The notes beneath the pieces were generated by a model. It saw only the letters and a program-made list of their open reading frames with translations. It was not told where the DNA came from and did no database searches. The position numbers were made by a program, and so were the translations under genes. A stretch of DNA of 12,552 bases from JASHVB01 sp049522565 (GTDB lineage: Bacteria > Pseudomonadota > Alphaproteobacteria > Acetobacterales > Acetobacteraceae), in the NCBI GenBank assembly GCA_049522565.1, contig JBEKNT010000180.1:1-12552 (forward strand). The letters run 5' to 3'. Within the stretch, counting starts at the first letter, position 1. Each line of letters starts with the position of its first letter. This document shows, piece by piece, positions 5,423 to 12,282 of the stretch.

Positions 5423-7021
5423 ATGCGCGGCGCCATGATGCGCTCTGCCTTGCGCCTGCTTGTTGCGGCCGCCCTGATGCTCGGTGGTGGACGCGGCTTA
5501 TGTGCGGATCCCGCGCCGCATCGCGGCGGCGTCCTGGAATTCGCGGTCGATGCGCAACCGCCCAACTATGACTGCCATGCCAATATCTCATTCGTTTTCA
5601 TCCATTCGGTCATCCCGCATTATTCGACACTGCTGAAGTTCTCGACCGCGGATTATCCCAAGGTGGAGGGCGATCTGGCGCAATCGTGGACGGTCTCGCC
5701 GGATCACATGACCTACACGTTCAAACTGCGGCCCAATGTGGCATTCCATGACGGGTCGCCGCTGACGTCGGCGGATGTGGTCGCCAGCTATGAACGCATC
5801 GTCCACCCGCCACCGGGCACGACCTCGGCACGCAAGGCGGATTATGCGGCCATCGCCAGCATGGACGTGCCGGATGCCACCACCGTGGTGTTCCATCTCC
5901 GGTGGCCGGATTCCGCGATGCTGGCGAATTTCGCCTCCCCGTGGAACTGCATCTACAGCGCCGAGAAGCTGAAGATCGACCCGGAGTTTCCCAAAACGCA
6001 CATCCTGGGCAGCGGTCCGTTCGTGTTTGTCGAGCATGTCAATGGTGTGCATTGGATCGGCCGCCGCTGGGACAAGTACTTCCGGCCGGGACACCCGTAT
6101 CTCGACGGCTTCCAGGCGGATTATCTCACCGGCGAAGCTGCCGTGAAGGCAATGGAAAGCGGCCGCGTGCTGGCGCAGTTTCGCAGCTTCACGCCGGCCG
6201 AGCGGGATGAACTCGTCGCGGCACTCGGCAACAAGGTGGTGGTGCGTTCAACGCCGTGGAACAACGCGTTGCTGCTGGTGTTCAACGGCAGGCACCCGCC
6301 GTTCGACGATCCGCGTGTCCGCCGGGCGTTGTCGCTGGCGATCGATCGCTGGCACGCGGCGGCCACGTTGTCCGACCGGACGTTTCTGCAATATGTCGGC
6401 GGCCTGATGCGTCCCGGTTCGGACATGAGCGCGTCCGAGGCGGACCTTTCCAGCCTGCCGGGGTTTTCGCGCGATATCGCCGCATCGCGGGCGGAGGCAA
6501 GGCGGCTGCTGGCCGAGGCCGGCCAGCGCAATCTCCATCTGACGCTGACCAATCGTGGCGATGTCCCGGTACCGTACGACGCCGGCGGCGACCTGCTGGT
6601 CGCGTCCTGGCGGGAGATCGGTGTTACGGCGACGGTGGAGAAGCTGTCCGGCAAAGCCTGGCAGTCGGCGCTGGAAGAAGCGCGCTTCGACGCTGCCGTG
6701 GATTTCGTCGCGGAGCCGGTGGACGATCCCACATTGCTGCTGTCGCATTACATTTCGCGCGATCTGTCGCCCTTGAACCATGCCGGTTCTACCGACCGCT
6801 TCCTCGACGCGTTGTTCGTCGGCCAGGCCATCACCGGCGATCCGGGGGAACGCAGCAAGATCGTGCGCGAATTCGAACGGCACGCGCTGACCGAGGCGAA
6901 CGCCGTGCCGCTGCTATGGTGGAATCGGATCGTCGTCACCTCGCGTCGCGTCATGGGCTGGCACATCACGCCGTCGCACTTCATCGGCCAGGACCTGGGC
7001 GATGTATGGCTGGACAACTGA
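5423..7021 (+). CDS. ABC transporter substrate-binding protein, family 5
   Basis: This 532-residue periplasmic binding protein belongs to the SBP_bac_5 family (dipeptide, oligopeptide, nickel, glutathione and similar ligands). A signal peptide spans about 1-28 (core LRLLVAAALMLGGG, cleavage near LCA-DP). The family signature is clear at 94-124: DHMTYTFKLRPNVAFHDGSP followed by LTSADVVASYERI. Later come DPRVRRALSLAIDR and a C-terminal domain ending with a WWNRIVV strand. The length is normal and the frame is intact. ATG 5423 is chosen because GAAGGG (5408-5413), overlapping the stop of the preceding gene, sits 9 nt upstream; ATG 5435 and 5438 are less well placed. The 13-bp gap to the TAXI gene implies one transcript. 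No permease or ATPase gene follows; the convergent ParA operon begins after a palindromic gap. The ligand cannot be predicted. Confidence 0.92.
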   Translation: MRGAMMRSALRLLVAAALMLGGGRGLCADPAPHRGGVLEFAVDAQPPNYDCHANISFVFIHSVIPHYSTLLKFSTADYPKVEGDLAQSWTVSPDHMTYTFKLRPNVAFHDGSPLTSADVVASYERIVHPPPGTTSARKADYAAIASMDVPDATTVVFHLRWPDSAMLANFASPWNCIYSAEKLKIDPEFPKTHILGSGPFVFVEHVNGVHWIGRRWDKYFRPGHPYLDGFQADYLTGEAAVKAMESGRVLAQFRSFTPAERDELVAALGNKVVVRSTPWNNALLLVFNGRHPPFDDPRVRRALSLAIDRWHAAATLSDRTFLQYVGGLMRPGSDMSASEADLSSLPGFSRDIAASRAEARRLLAEAGQRNLHLTLTNRGDVPVPYDAGGDLLVASWREIGVTATVEKLSGKAWQSALEEARFDAAVDFVAEPVDDPTLLLSHYISRDLSPLNHAGSTDRFLDALFVGQAITGDPGERSKIVREFERHALTEANAVPLLWWNRIVVTSRRVMGWHITPSHFIGQDLGDVWLDN

Positions 7022-7046
7022 GCAAAATCGCTACATGCGCTCAGCC

Positions 7047-7088
7047 GCACCGGCGCTCCCTACGCCACGGCGGGGCTTGACCCCAGTC
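7047..7088 (+). repeat. Degenerate outer copy of the palindromic repeat
   Basis: GCACCGGCGCTCCCTACG followed by a CGGGGCTTGACCCC block matches the left inner arm (7125-7171) with several changes. A weaker copy in opposite orientation lies at about 7292-7325. Together with the inner pair they form a nested symmetric structure. Confidence 0.6.
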
Positions 7089-7124
7089 GCATCAGGTTAA
7101 GCGACCGACCGGGGAAAATCGTTC

Positions 7125-7241
7125 GTCGCACCGTCGCTCCCCACGTCATGGCCGGGCTTGACCCGGCCATCTATCGCGGCGCCACGGCTGCATGGATGGC
7201 CGGGTCAAACCCGGTCATGACGTAGGGAGCGACGGTGCGAC
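7125..7241. repeat. Large inverted repeat (47-bp arms)
   Basis: The arms 7125-7171 and 7195-7241 are reverse complements at 44 of 47 positions, around a 23-nt spacer. Each arm also contains its own hairpin, ATGGCCGGG-CTTGA-CCCGGCCAT in the left arm. The motif CGTCATGGCCGGGCTTGACC resembles palindromic intergenic elements that are frequent in alphaproteobacterial genomes. At this convergent junction it may also act as a two-way transcription block, although no T-run follows. Confidence 0.9.
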
Positions 7242-7335
7242 AGCAAACCTCCTCTACCGTCAGGACTTATCCTGATGCCCATGCGGCGTTCGCCCGCCAT
7301 GACGGTTGGGGCCGCCGGTGCAAACCCTCCGCCAG

Positions 7336-7911
7336 TCATTCCTTCCGCCGGTTGATAAACGGCACGTCGCCGCGAGCCGTGGCCGGCGGCCGGAGATCCC
7401 GCCCCGACTCGTTCTCCGCCTCCATCATCGCCATTTGGATCCGCGTCATCAGCTCGATCATGGCCTGATGCTGGAGAGCCCGGCGATGTTCCATGCGCGC
7501 GATCCGCTCCAGGAACCCGACGATCTGTCTGGGATAGGCCAGCACCGCGGCCGAAAGTTCCGCGTCGCTCTTGGCAAGAAACAACTCTATCGTACAAAAC
7601 GTTGCGAATTCCTGGTCAGCCACCAAGCGCCATTCGGCGAGTGCCTGCGGGGTAGGCGACACTCCGGCGCTGCCCGGCGCAATGCCCGCGTCGCCCGCTG
7701 CCCCGGCGTTGCGTAAGCGGTGCACCGGACCCGGATACCCGCGATCAGCCGATCCGGCTGGCACGGGTTGCGGCTCGGTTGGCGCCCGATCCGCGGTATG
7801 CGAGCGAATCTCCGCGTCGGCGTGCGACATCAGCGCCTCGGCAAGCGGCGCCAGACAGGCCGCGAATGTCGCATCCTCGATATGCGGCAGCGCGGCCGGT
7901 TTTCTGCTCAT
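7336..7911 (-). CDS. Soluble helical protein of the ParA operon, unknown function
   Basis: I do not recognise a family for this 191-residue protein. It has no signal peptide or membrane segment, so it is probably cytosolic. Residues 11-36 (IEDATF..LAPLAEA..) copy the N-terminus of the preceding gene product at the same residue positions, 14 of 26 identical. Residues 38-90 are a Pro/Ala/Gly-rich linker. Residues 90-170 look strongly helical with regular Leu, Ile, Met and Ala spacing and may form a helical bundle or coiled coil (segment 126-167 especially). The tail is basic (INRRKE). Its ATG overlaps the stop of the Sel1-like gene by 4 bp (ATGA, 7908-7911), making it the last gene of a three-gene unit. 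The shared N-terminus suggests both proteins dock on the same partner, perhaps the ATPase; that is inference. Confidence 0.8.
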   Translation of the reverse strand: MSRKPAALPHIEDATFAACLAPLAEALMSHADAEIRSHTADRAPTEPQPVPAGSADRGYPGPVHRLRNAGAAGDAGIAPGSAGVSPTPQALAEWRLVADQEFATFCTIELFLAKSDAELSAAVLAYPRQIVGFLERIARMEHRRALQHQAMIELMTRIQMAMMEAENESGRDLRPPATARGDVPFINRRKE

Positions 7912-8501
7912 GGCCGACTGCCGAGTTCGGTACGTGTCAGCAACGCGAGTCCCTGATGGTCACCCAGGTTGGCTGCCCGCCGATACCAGGTGATCGCCAA
8001 CTCCTTGTTGGCCGCGCTCCCGACCGCGCCTGTCTCCAGCAGGAAGCGAATGTCGTAGGTCTTGCCGAGCGCGAGGGCCGCCTCGGCCGAGCCTGCATTG
8101 GCCGCGCGCTCGAACAGCAGGCGCGCCGCGGTGATGTCGCCGGTCGCGAGCGCCGCATTGCCGCGCTGTAGCAGGACGGGGAGCAGTTTGTCGGCGGATG
8201 GCAGGCTGGTCGCCGGTGGCGCCAGCTCCGCTGGTGCCGGCTTTGCCGCCTGCACATTCAGTATCGGTGCAGGCGCTGACCGCTGCTGGTAGATCCAGCC
8301 GCCGCACGCCAACACCGCCGCTCCGGCGAGGGCTGCCAATGTCGCCACCGGCCAGCGCCATCGCCGCCGAACATCGTTGGCGCTTCCGACGACGCGAAGC
8401 CGCGCATGGGCGTTCGGCAGCACCGCCTCCGCGAGCGGCGCCAGCCGCGCACGAAACGCGGCATCATCCAGTTCGTCCGCGGACAGTGGCGCCTGGCTCA
8501 T
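7908..8501 (-). CDS. Single-pass membrane protein with Sel1/TPR-like domain
   Basis: This 197-residue protein has no cleavable signal peptide. Residues 1-48 are a cytoplasmic N-region carrying the motif LDDAAF..LAPLAEA (11-26) and ending in a positive cluster (RRRWRW, 45-50). Residues 51-71 form one transmembrane helix. Residues 75-103 are a Pro/Ala linker. Residues 107-190 hold Sel1/TPR-like helical repeats: RGNAALATGDITAARLLFER (113-132), GSAEAALALGKTYD (137-150) and LAITWYRRAANLGDHQGLALL (168-188). The positive-inside rule puts the repeats in the periplasm. Sel1 repeats usually mediate protein contacts. It overlaps the ParA-like gene before it and the helical-protein gene after it by 4 bp each (ATGA), so the three are translationally coupled. 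The exact function is unknown. Confidence 0.85.
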   Translation of the reverse strand: MSQAPLSADELDDAAFRARLAPLAEAVLPNAHARLRVVGSANDVRRRWRWPVATLAALAGAAVLACGGWIYQQRSAPAPILNVQAAKPAPAELAPPATSLPSADKLLPVLLQRGNAALATGDITAARLLFERAANAGSAEAALALGKTYDIRFLLETGAVGSAANKELAITWYRRAANLGDHQGLALLTRTELGSRP

Positions 8502-9301
8502 GCGATGTTTTCGAGCAATCGGAGATAGGGCTTCCGTCTCGGCGCCGCAGCCGGCACGGCCGCGGCGTCGGCGTGGTCTGCCGCAGCGGCCTGCGGAATG
8601 TGCAGCGCGACGATCGCGAGGACTTCGTTCGCGAGGCTCGTCACGTTATCCGCTGCCGGCTCGCCGCCTGGTTGCAGATAGGGCGGCTCGCCGGTGTAGG
8701 TCATCGTCTGGAAGGCGGCGCGTTGCACCAGTTCGACCGGCAGCAACGGCAAACCGGCGCGAACAAACTGCGCGCGCGAGTGGTCCGCCACACGCTGACG
8801 CAGCACAGGCGTACGAGACAGTACCACGCGATGGGCGATGTCGCGTCCGACGAGGTCGGTTGCCTTGCGGACCACCCCGATCGTCTTGACGGCCTCTACC
8901 ACGTCGAAGCGGCTGGGCTGCGCGGGCACCAGGACGAGATTGGATTTTCCCGCAGCATAGAGCATCGACTGATTGGCGGTGCCTTCAAGGTCGATCAGCA
9001 CCAGGTCCGACCGCACCAGCGCGGCACGCAGGTCCCCGAGCAGTCGTTCCCCGTCACTCTCGACACAGGTGATCATTGCATCCGTGGTGAGGCGCAGCAC
9101 TTGCGACAAGGTGCGGTTCGGATCGGCATCGATGCAGGTGACGCGCCCGAATCTTGGTGTCGCGGCTTCATGCAAGGCCGCCAGCCGGCGGGTGACTTCC
9201 GTTGCCAGAACGTATGCCAGGGTCGTCTTGCCAACGCCGCCCTTGGTCGATGCCAACGATATGACGGGGCAGCGTCCTTCGGTCGGGATTGCATGAGGCA
9301 T
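8498..9301 (-). CDS. ParA/MinD-family ATPase, VirC1-like
   Basis: This 267-residue P-loop ATPase has a deviant Walker A motif STKGGVGKTT (18-27; signature Lys20, Lys25), the A' motif CIDADPN (56-62) and a Walker B VLIDLEGTA (101-109). The DLEGTA form, rather than DTPPG, is what I recall from VirC1-like ParA proteins of conjugative elements. Such ATPases dimerise on ATP and position cargo such as DNA, protein clusters or poles. Residues about 236-253 are an Ala-rich linker, and the protein ends in a basic amphipathic tail (RRKPYLRLLENIA). The ATG at 9301 is preceded by GGAGG at 5 nt. It is the first gene of a three-gene unit and overlaps the next by ATGA (8498-8501). There is no ParB gene beside it, so the cargo is not obviously a plasmid or chromosome origin; the membrane-anchored partner suggests an envelope or polar task. 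Confidence 0.9.
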   Translation of the reverse strand: MPHAIPTEGRCPVISLASTKGGVGKTTLAYVLATEVTRRLAALHEAATPRFGRVTCIDADPNRTLSQVLRLTTDAMITCVESDGERLLGDLRAALVRSDLVLIDLEGTANQSMLYAAGKSNLVLVPAQPSRFDVVEAVKTIGVVRKATDLVGRDIAHRVVLSRTPVLRQRVADHSRAQFVRAGLPLLPVELVQRAAFQTMTYTGEPPYLQPGGEPAADNVTSLANEVLAIVALHIPQAAAADHADAAAVPAAAPRRKPYLRLLENIA

Positions 9302-9432
9302 GGTGTCCTCCGTTCCGGTCGCACCGTCTCCCGCGTCTATCTGCCCGCCGTTGCGTGATCGCCCGGGAGATCGGTTGATCTTTCAGGTGAGATATGGCAG
9401 ATAAGTGGATGAAAAGCTAGGGGTAATGCCAA

Positions 9433-9476
9433 CCACCGGACCGGTGGCCGCTGGGCCGGTGCGGCACCCTGGTGCC
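9433..9476. promoter_or_regulatory. Two short palindromes upstream of the ParA operon
   Basis: CCACCGG-A-CCGGTGG (9433-9447) and GGCACC-CT-GGTGCC (9463-9476) lie in the 219-bp gap between the dehydrogenase stop and the ParA start, both genes being on the minus strand. They could form hairpins that end the dehydrogenase transcript or act as operators of the ParA operon. No T-run follows on the minus strand, and I see no clear -35/-10 pair. Confidence 0.35.
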
Positions 9477-9520
9477 AATCTGCCACGACGCGCGCGGAGC
9501 TTGCCGCCACGCCGGCGGAA

Positions 9521-10435
9521 TTACCCGCCGGGCTTCAGCGTGCAGGCGATGTCCAGCGCGCGGCGGATCAGGTTCTCGCTCGCCTCGGGCGTGCGGAACG
9601 CCGAATGGGCCGACAACGTCACGTTCTCCAGGCGGGTCAGGGGATGTCCGGCCGACAGTGGCTCCGCGGCGAACACATCCAGCGCCGCGTGGCGCAGGCG
9701 GCCGTCCTGCAACGCGGCGATCATCGCGGCCTCGTCAACGATGGCGCCGCGCGCGGTGTTCACCAGGATCGCCCCCGGCCGCATGCGCGCGATCCGATCC
9801 GCACTCAACAACCCGCGCGTCTCGTCGTTCAGCAGCAGATGCACCGACAGCACGTGGCTCTCCGCCAACAGCGTGTCGAGAGCGACGAACGTCACGCCCG
9901 CAGCGGTTTTCGGCGAGCGGTTCCAGGCCAGCACCCGCATGCCGGACCCCGCCGCGATGCGCGCCACCTCCGCCGCGATGCCGCCGAACCCGAGCAAGCC
10001 GAGCGTCTTGCCGGTAAGCTGCGGCCCTTCGGTACGCAGCCAGTTGCCCGCGCGGATCGCCCGGTCCATGCGCGCGATGCCGCGCGCCGCGGCCCACATC
10101 AGGGCGATCGCATGCTCCGCCACCGCGGTGTCGCCGTAGCCCTTGATGATGTGCACGGTGATGCCGTGTGCCGCGAGTTCCTCCGGATGCATGTAGCTGC
10201 GCGCGCCGGTGCCGAGGAAGATGATGTGCTTCAGGCCCGCGCAGCGACGCATCACGTCGGTAGGCATCTGCGAGTGGTCGTCGAGCACGAAATCATATCC
10301 GGCCAGCAGTCCCGGCAATTCCTCCGGCCTCACCTGCTCCTGCTCGTTCACTGTTACCGGCGGATCGTCGGCGCGGACGACACGGGCGAACACCTCGGCC
10401 AGGTCGTCGACGGCGTCCAGGAACAGGCCCTTCAT
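9521..10435 (-). CDS. D-2-hydroxyacid dehydrogenase, NAD(P)-dependent
   Basis: This 304-residue oxidoreductase interconverts a 2-hydroxy acid and a 2-oxo acid in the cytosol; the substrate is unknown. The Rossmann domain has LLGFGGIAAEVARIA (147-161), where the third Gly of GxGxxG is Ala154. After the second strand comes WNRS (171-174) instead of an acidic residue, which points to NADPH over NADH (inference). The catalytic set is intact: Arg229 in VNTARGAIVDE, Glu258 in DVFAAEPL, and His277 in LSAHSAFRTPEA. ATG 10435 is chosen because AAGGGAAG lies about 6 nt upstream and MKGLFLDAV is a normal family start. The frame is open for 24 more codons, but these are low-complexity. No operon partner is evident upstream, and the ParA gene is 219 bp downstream. 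Confidence 0.93.
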   Translation of the reverse strand: MKGLFLDAVDDLAEVFARVVRADDPPVTVNEQEQVRPEELPGLLAGYDFVLDDHSQMPTDVMRRCAGLKHIIFLGTGARSYMHPEELAAHGITVHIIKGYGDTAVAEHAIALMWAAARGIARMDRAIRAGNWLRTEGPQLTGKTLGLLGFGGIAAEVARIAAGSGMRVLAWNRSPKTAAGVTFVALDTLLAESHVLSVHLLLNDETRGLLSADRIARMRPGAILVNTARGAIVDEAAMIAALQDGRLRHAALDVFAAEPLSAGHPLTRLENVTLSAHSAFRTPEASENLIRRALDIACTLKPGG

Positions 10436-10766
10436 GCGCGGCTTCCCTTGTTGCAGGCGTGGCGAGTCTGCACGGGCAGGGCAGGGTGCGGCAAGCGGAC
10501 GGTGCAAGGGTTGCAGATCGGTTTGCAGGCTGGCGTCGGCACGAATCCGACATGATGTGGCGCACCGGCCGGTCCCGGCAACGGGTCACGTCAAACGCGG
10601 TGCATCTAACTGTATGCAAAACTAGGTACGGGGCCGTACGTCGCAAACCGGATTCAGCGGCCATGCGGTCTGTCGATACATTGCAGTCGTGATGTGGGTT
10701 CCTCGCAAGCGGGGCGGAGCCGCCGAGTTGACCTGCCGTAACGTATCGTCGGGAGTTATTAGCGCC
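10436..10766. other. Gene-free stretch between divergent genes
   Basis: No coding region is supported. It should carry the promoters of the dehydrogenase (minus) and of the small plus-strand ORF, but I cannot name convincing hexamers. A perfect palindrome GTACGG-GG-CCGTAC (10626-10639) lies in the AT-richer middle and could be an operator. Confidence 0.5.
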
Positions 10767-10994
10767 ATGACCGAACAACTGCAGGCCGGTGGGATCCGGT
10801 GGAGTCTGCGCGCCGCACCGACTCCCGAATCGCAGGCGCGCTGGCGCCGATGCAAAGACCTGTCGCCGGTGCAACGCGGCGAATCGGAGCGCCTCATGGC
10901 GGAATTCATGGCGACCAGAAGCATCACGGTCTGCCCCGTTCGCTACGCCGTTCCGGTAGAGCAACGCGCGCAGGTCGTACGCGGCAGGCATTGA
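10767..10994 (+). CDS. Small hypothetical protein (75 aa)
   Basis: A short frame, MTEQLQAGG to VVRGRH, with no assigned family. The second half (about residues 39-66) has the look of a real small protein: ERLMAEFMATRSITVCPVRYAVPVEQ contains a helix followed by a V-x-CP-x-x-Y-A-x-PV segment that I associate, from memory only, with short conserved alphaproteobacterial proteins. A GGGAG (10751-10755) lies 11 nt before the ATG at 10767, slightly far. The frame is open upstream to 10689, but those residues look unstructured. Four reading frames are open in part of this region, so chance is a serious alternative. Confidence 0.45.
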   Translation: MTEQLQAGGIRWSLRAAPTPESQARWRRCKDLSPVQRGESERLMAEFMATRSITVCPVRYAVPVEQRAQVVRGRH

Positions 10995-11131
10995 CGCGAC
11001 GCGAGCCTGCCGATGCTGGCGGGGCGATACTGGTGTGGCTGGCCGCCTGGGCGGGGATCGCACTCCGGTACCCACTATCGGTAGAGTGCGAGCGTGATTC
11101 ACGCCGCCGGTTATGCAACCTCAAGCGATCA

Positions 11132-11184
11132 CCCCTCCCCCCAACCGTGGTCCGCTTCGCGGCCCAAGCCCACAAGGGGAGGGG
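11132..11184. terminator. Long GC-rich stem-loop behind the monooxygenase gene
   Basis: CCCCTCCCC (11132-11140) pairs with GGGGAGGGG (11176-11184), with an inner hairpin TGG-CCGC-TTC-GCGG-CCA in the loop. It lies 16 bp after the stop of the minus-strand monooxygenase gene. Read on that strand there is no T-run behind the stem, while a short TCTTTT follows on the plus strand. It could be a terminator of either strand or a common intergenic hairpin repeat. Confidence 0.4.
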
Positions 11185-11199
11185 GAGACTCTTTTCGCT

Positions 11200-12282
11200 C
11201 TACGCCGCGACTTTCGCCGCCTCCCGCTGCGCGATCACTTGCCGCGTCAACGGCAGCAGCGAACGCCCATACTCGATCGCGTCGTCCAGCGGATCGAAGC
11301 CGCGGATCAGGAACGTGGTCACGCCGAGATCGTAATAGTCCCCCAGCGCCTCGGCGACCTGTTGCGGCGTGCCGACCAGGCTGGTGGTGTTGCCGCGCGC
11401 GCCGGTCAGCAGCGCCGCGCCGGTCCACAGCCGCGTGTCCAACCGCTCGCCTTGCGCGGCGGCCTCCAGCAACCGGCGGGAACCTTCGTTGGCCGGCTCA
11501 CGCGCACCCAGCCCGGCCTTGGCACGCAACGCGGCGATGCGCTGCTTGATCCGTTCCGCGCGCGCCCACGCCGCATCTTCGGTCGGCGCCAGGATCGGCC
11601 GCAGCGACAGGCTGAACCGCACCGAGCGCCCGTGCTGCGCCGCCGCGGCTCGCACCCGCGCGGTGATCTCGCGCACCTGCGCGTGCGTCTCGCCCCACAG
11701 GGCGTAAACGTCGGCGTGCTTGCCGGCGACGGCGATCGCCGCATCGGACGCGCCGCCGAAATAGATCGGAATGCGCGGCTGTTGCACGCAGCGCACCGCG
11801 GTCGATGCCCCGGCGAACCGGTAATACGTGCCCGCATGATCGACCGGCCCCGGCTCGGTCCAGATGCGCTTCAGGATGTGCAGGTATTCATCGGTGCGGG
11901 CGTAGCGCGCGTCCTTGTCCAGCGTATCGCCGTCGCGAAACTGATCCACGTCGTCGCCGCCGCTGATCACGTGGATCGCCGCGCGGCCGCCGGTGATCTG
12001 GTCCAGCGTGGCGAACTTGCGCGCCGCCAATGTCGGGGCGACGAACCCCGGCCGATGCGCCACCAGGAACCCGACATGCTCGGTATGCGCGGCGGCGCTC
12101 GCGGCAACCAGGAACCCATCCGGCGCATCGGAAAAATAGCCGACCAACAGCTTGTCGAAGCCGCCCGCATCCGCCGCCTGGGCGAACCCGCGGATATAGC
12201 CGCGATCCAGCACGACATTCGCCGGCGGATGGATCTCCGAGCCGTGCCGATGATGGATCATGCCGATGAATTCAACGGTCAT
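11200..12282 (-). CDS. LLM-class flavin-dependent monooxygenase, SsuD-like
   Basis: This 360-residue cytosolic enzyme belongs to the bacterial luciferase-like monooxygenases (PF00296) and is closest in pattern to alkanesulfonate monooxygenase SsuD, which uses FMNH2 and oxygen to split sulfonates into aldehyde and sulfite. Marks are GFAQAADAGGFDKLLVG (32-48), AHRPGFVAPTLAARKFATLD (75-94), ITGGRAAIHVISGGD (96-110), YARTDEYLHILKRIWTE (127-143) and IPIYFGGASDAAIAVA. E. coli SsuD has a Cys at about position 54; no Cys is present in the matching 45-58 stretch here, so the substrate may differ. The ATG at 12282 has AGAGGAGAG about 8 nt upstream and overlaps the stop of the preceding gene (ATGA). That gene looks like an ABC ATPase, which supports a transport-plus-oxidation role. 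The flavin reductase is not in view. Confidence 0.9.
   Translation of the reverse strand: MTVEFIGMIHHRHGSEIHPPANVVLDRGYIRGFAQAADAGGFDKLLVGYFSDAPDGFLVAASAAAHTEHVGFLVAHRPGFVAPTLAARKFATLDQITGGRAAIHVISGGDDVDQFRDGDTLDKDARYARTDEYLHILKRIWTEPGPVDHAGTYYRFAGASTAVRCVQQPRIPIYFGGASDAAIAVAGKHADVYALWGETHAQVREITARVRAAAAQHGRSVRFSLSLRPILAPTEDAAWARAERIKQRIAALRAKAGLGAREPANEGSRRLLEAAAQGERLDTRLWTGAALLTGARGNTTSLVGTPQQVAEALGDYYDLGVTTFLIRGFDPLDDAIEYGRSLLPLTRQVIAQREAAKVAA

Larger units (their letters stand above)
7022..7335. other. Convergent intergenic gap filled by palindromic repeats
   Basis: No gene lies here. The plus-strand binding-protein unit and the minus-strand ParA operon both end at this gap. It is taken up by four copies of one repeat, two in each orientation (see the inverted-repeat entries). 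Confidence 0.7.

Noticed and set aside
4243..5565. 440-codon minus-strand frame opposite the TAXI gene
   Set aside because: Antisense shadow in GC-rich DNA. The plus strand carries the signal peptide, family motifs and normal codon use.
8498..9301. Plasmid partition locus (parAB)
   Set aside because: Only a ParA-like ATPase is present; the neighbours are a membrane Sel1-like protein and a helical protein, with no ParB DNA-binding domain and no tandem parS-like sites.
8198..9358. 386-codon plus-strand frame opposite the ParA operon
   Set aside because: Shadow of the minus-strand genes, which have Walker motifs and ATGA overlaps; its product is His/Arg/Gln-rich without a family.
9605..10555. 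316-codon plus-strand frame opposite the dehydrogenase
   Set aside because: The minus strand has the complete dehydrogenase with catalytic residues; this is a mirror frame.
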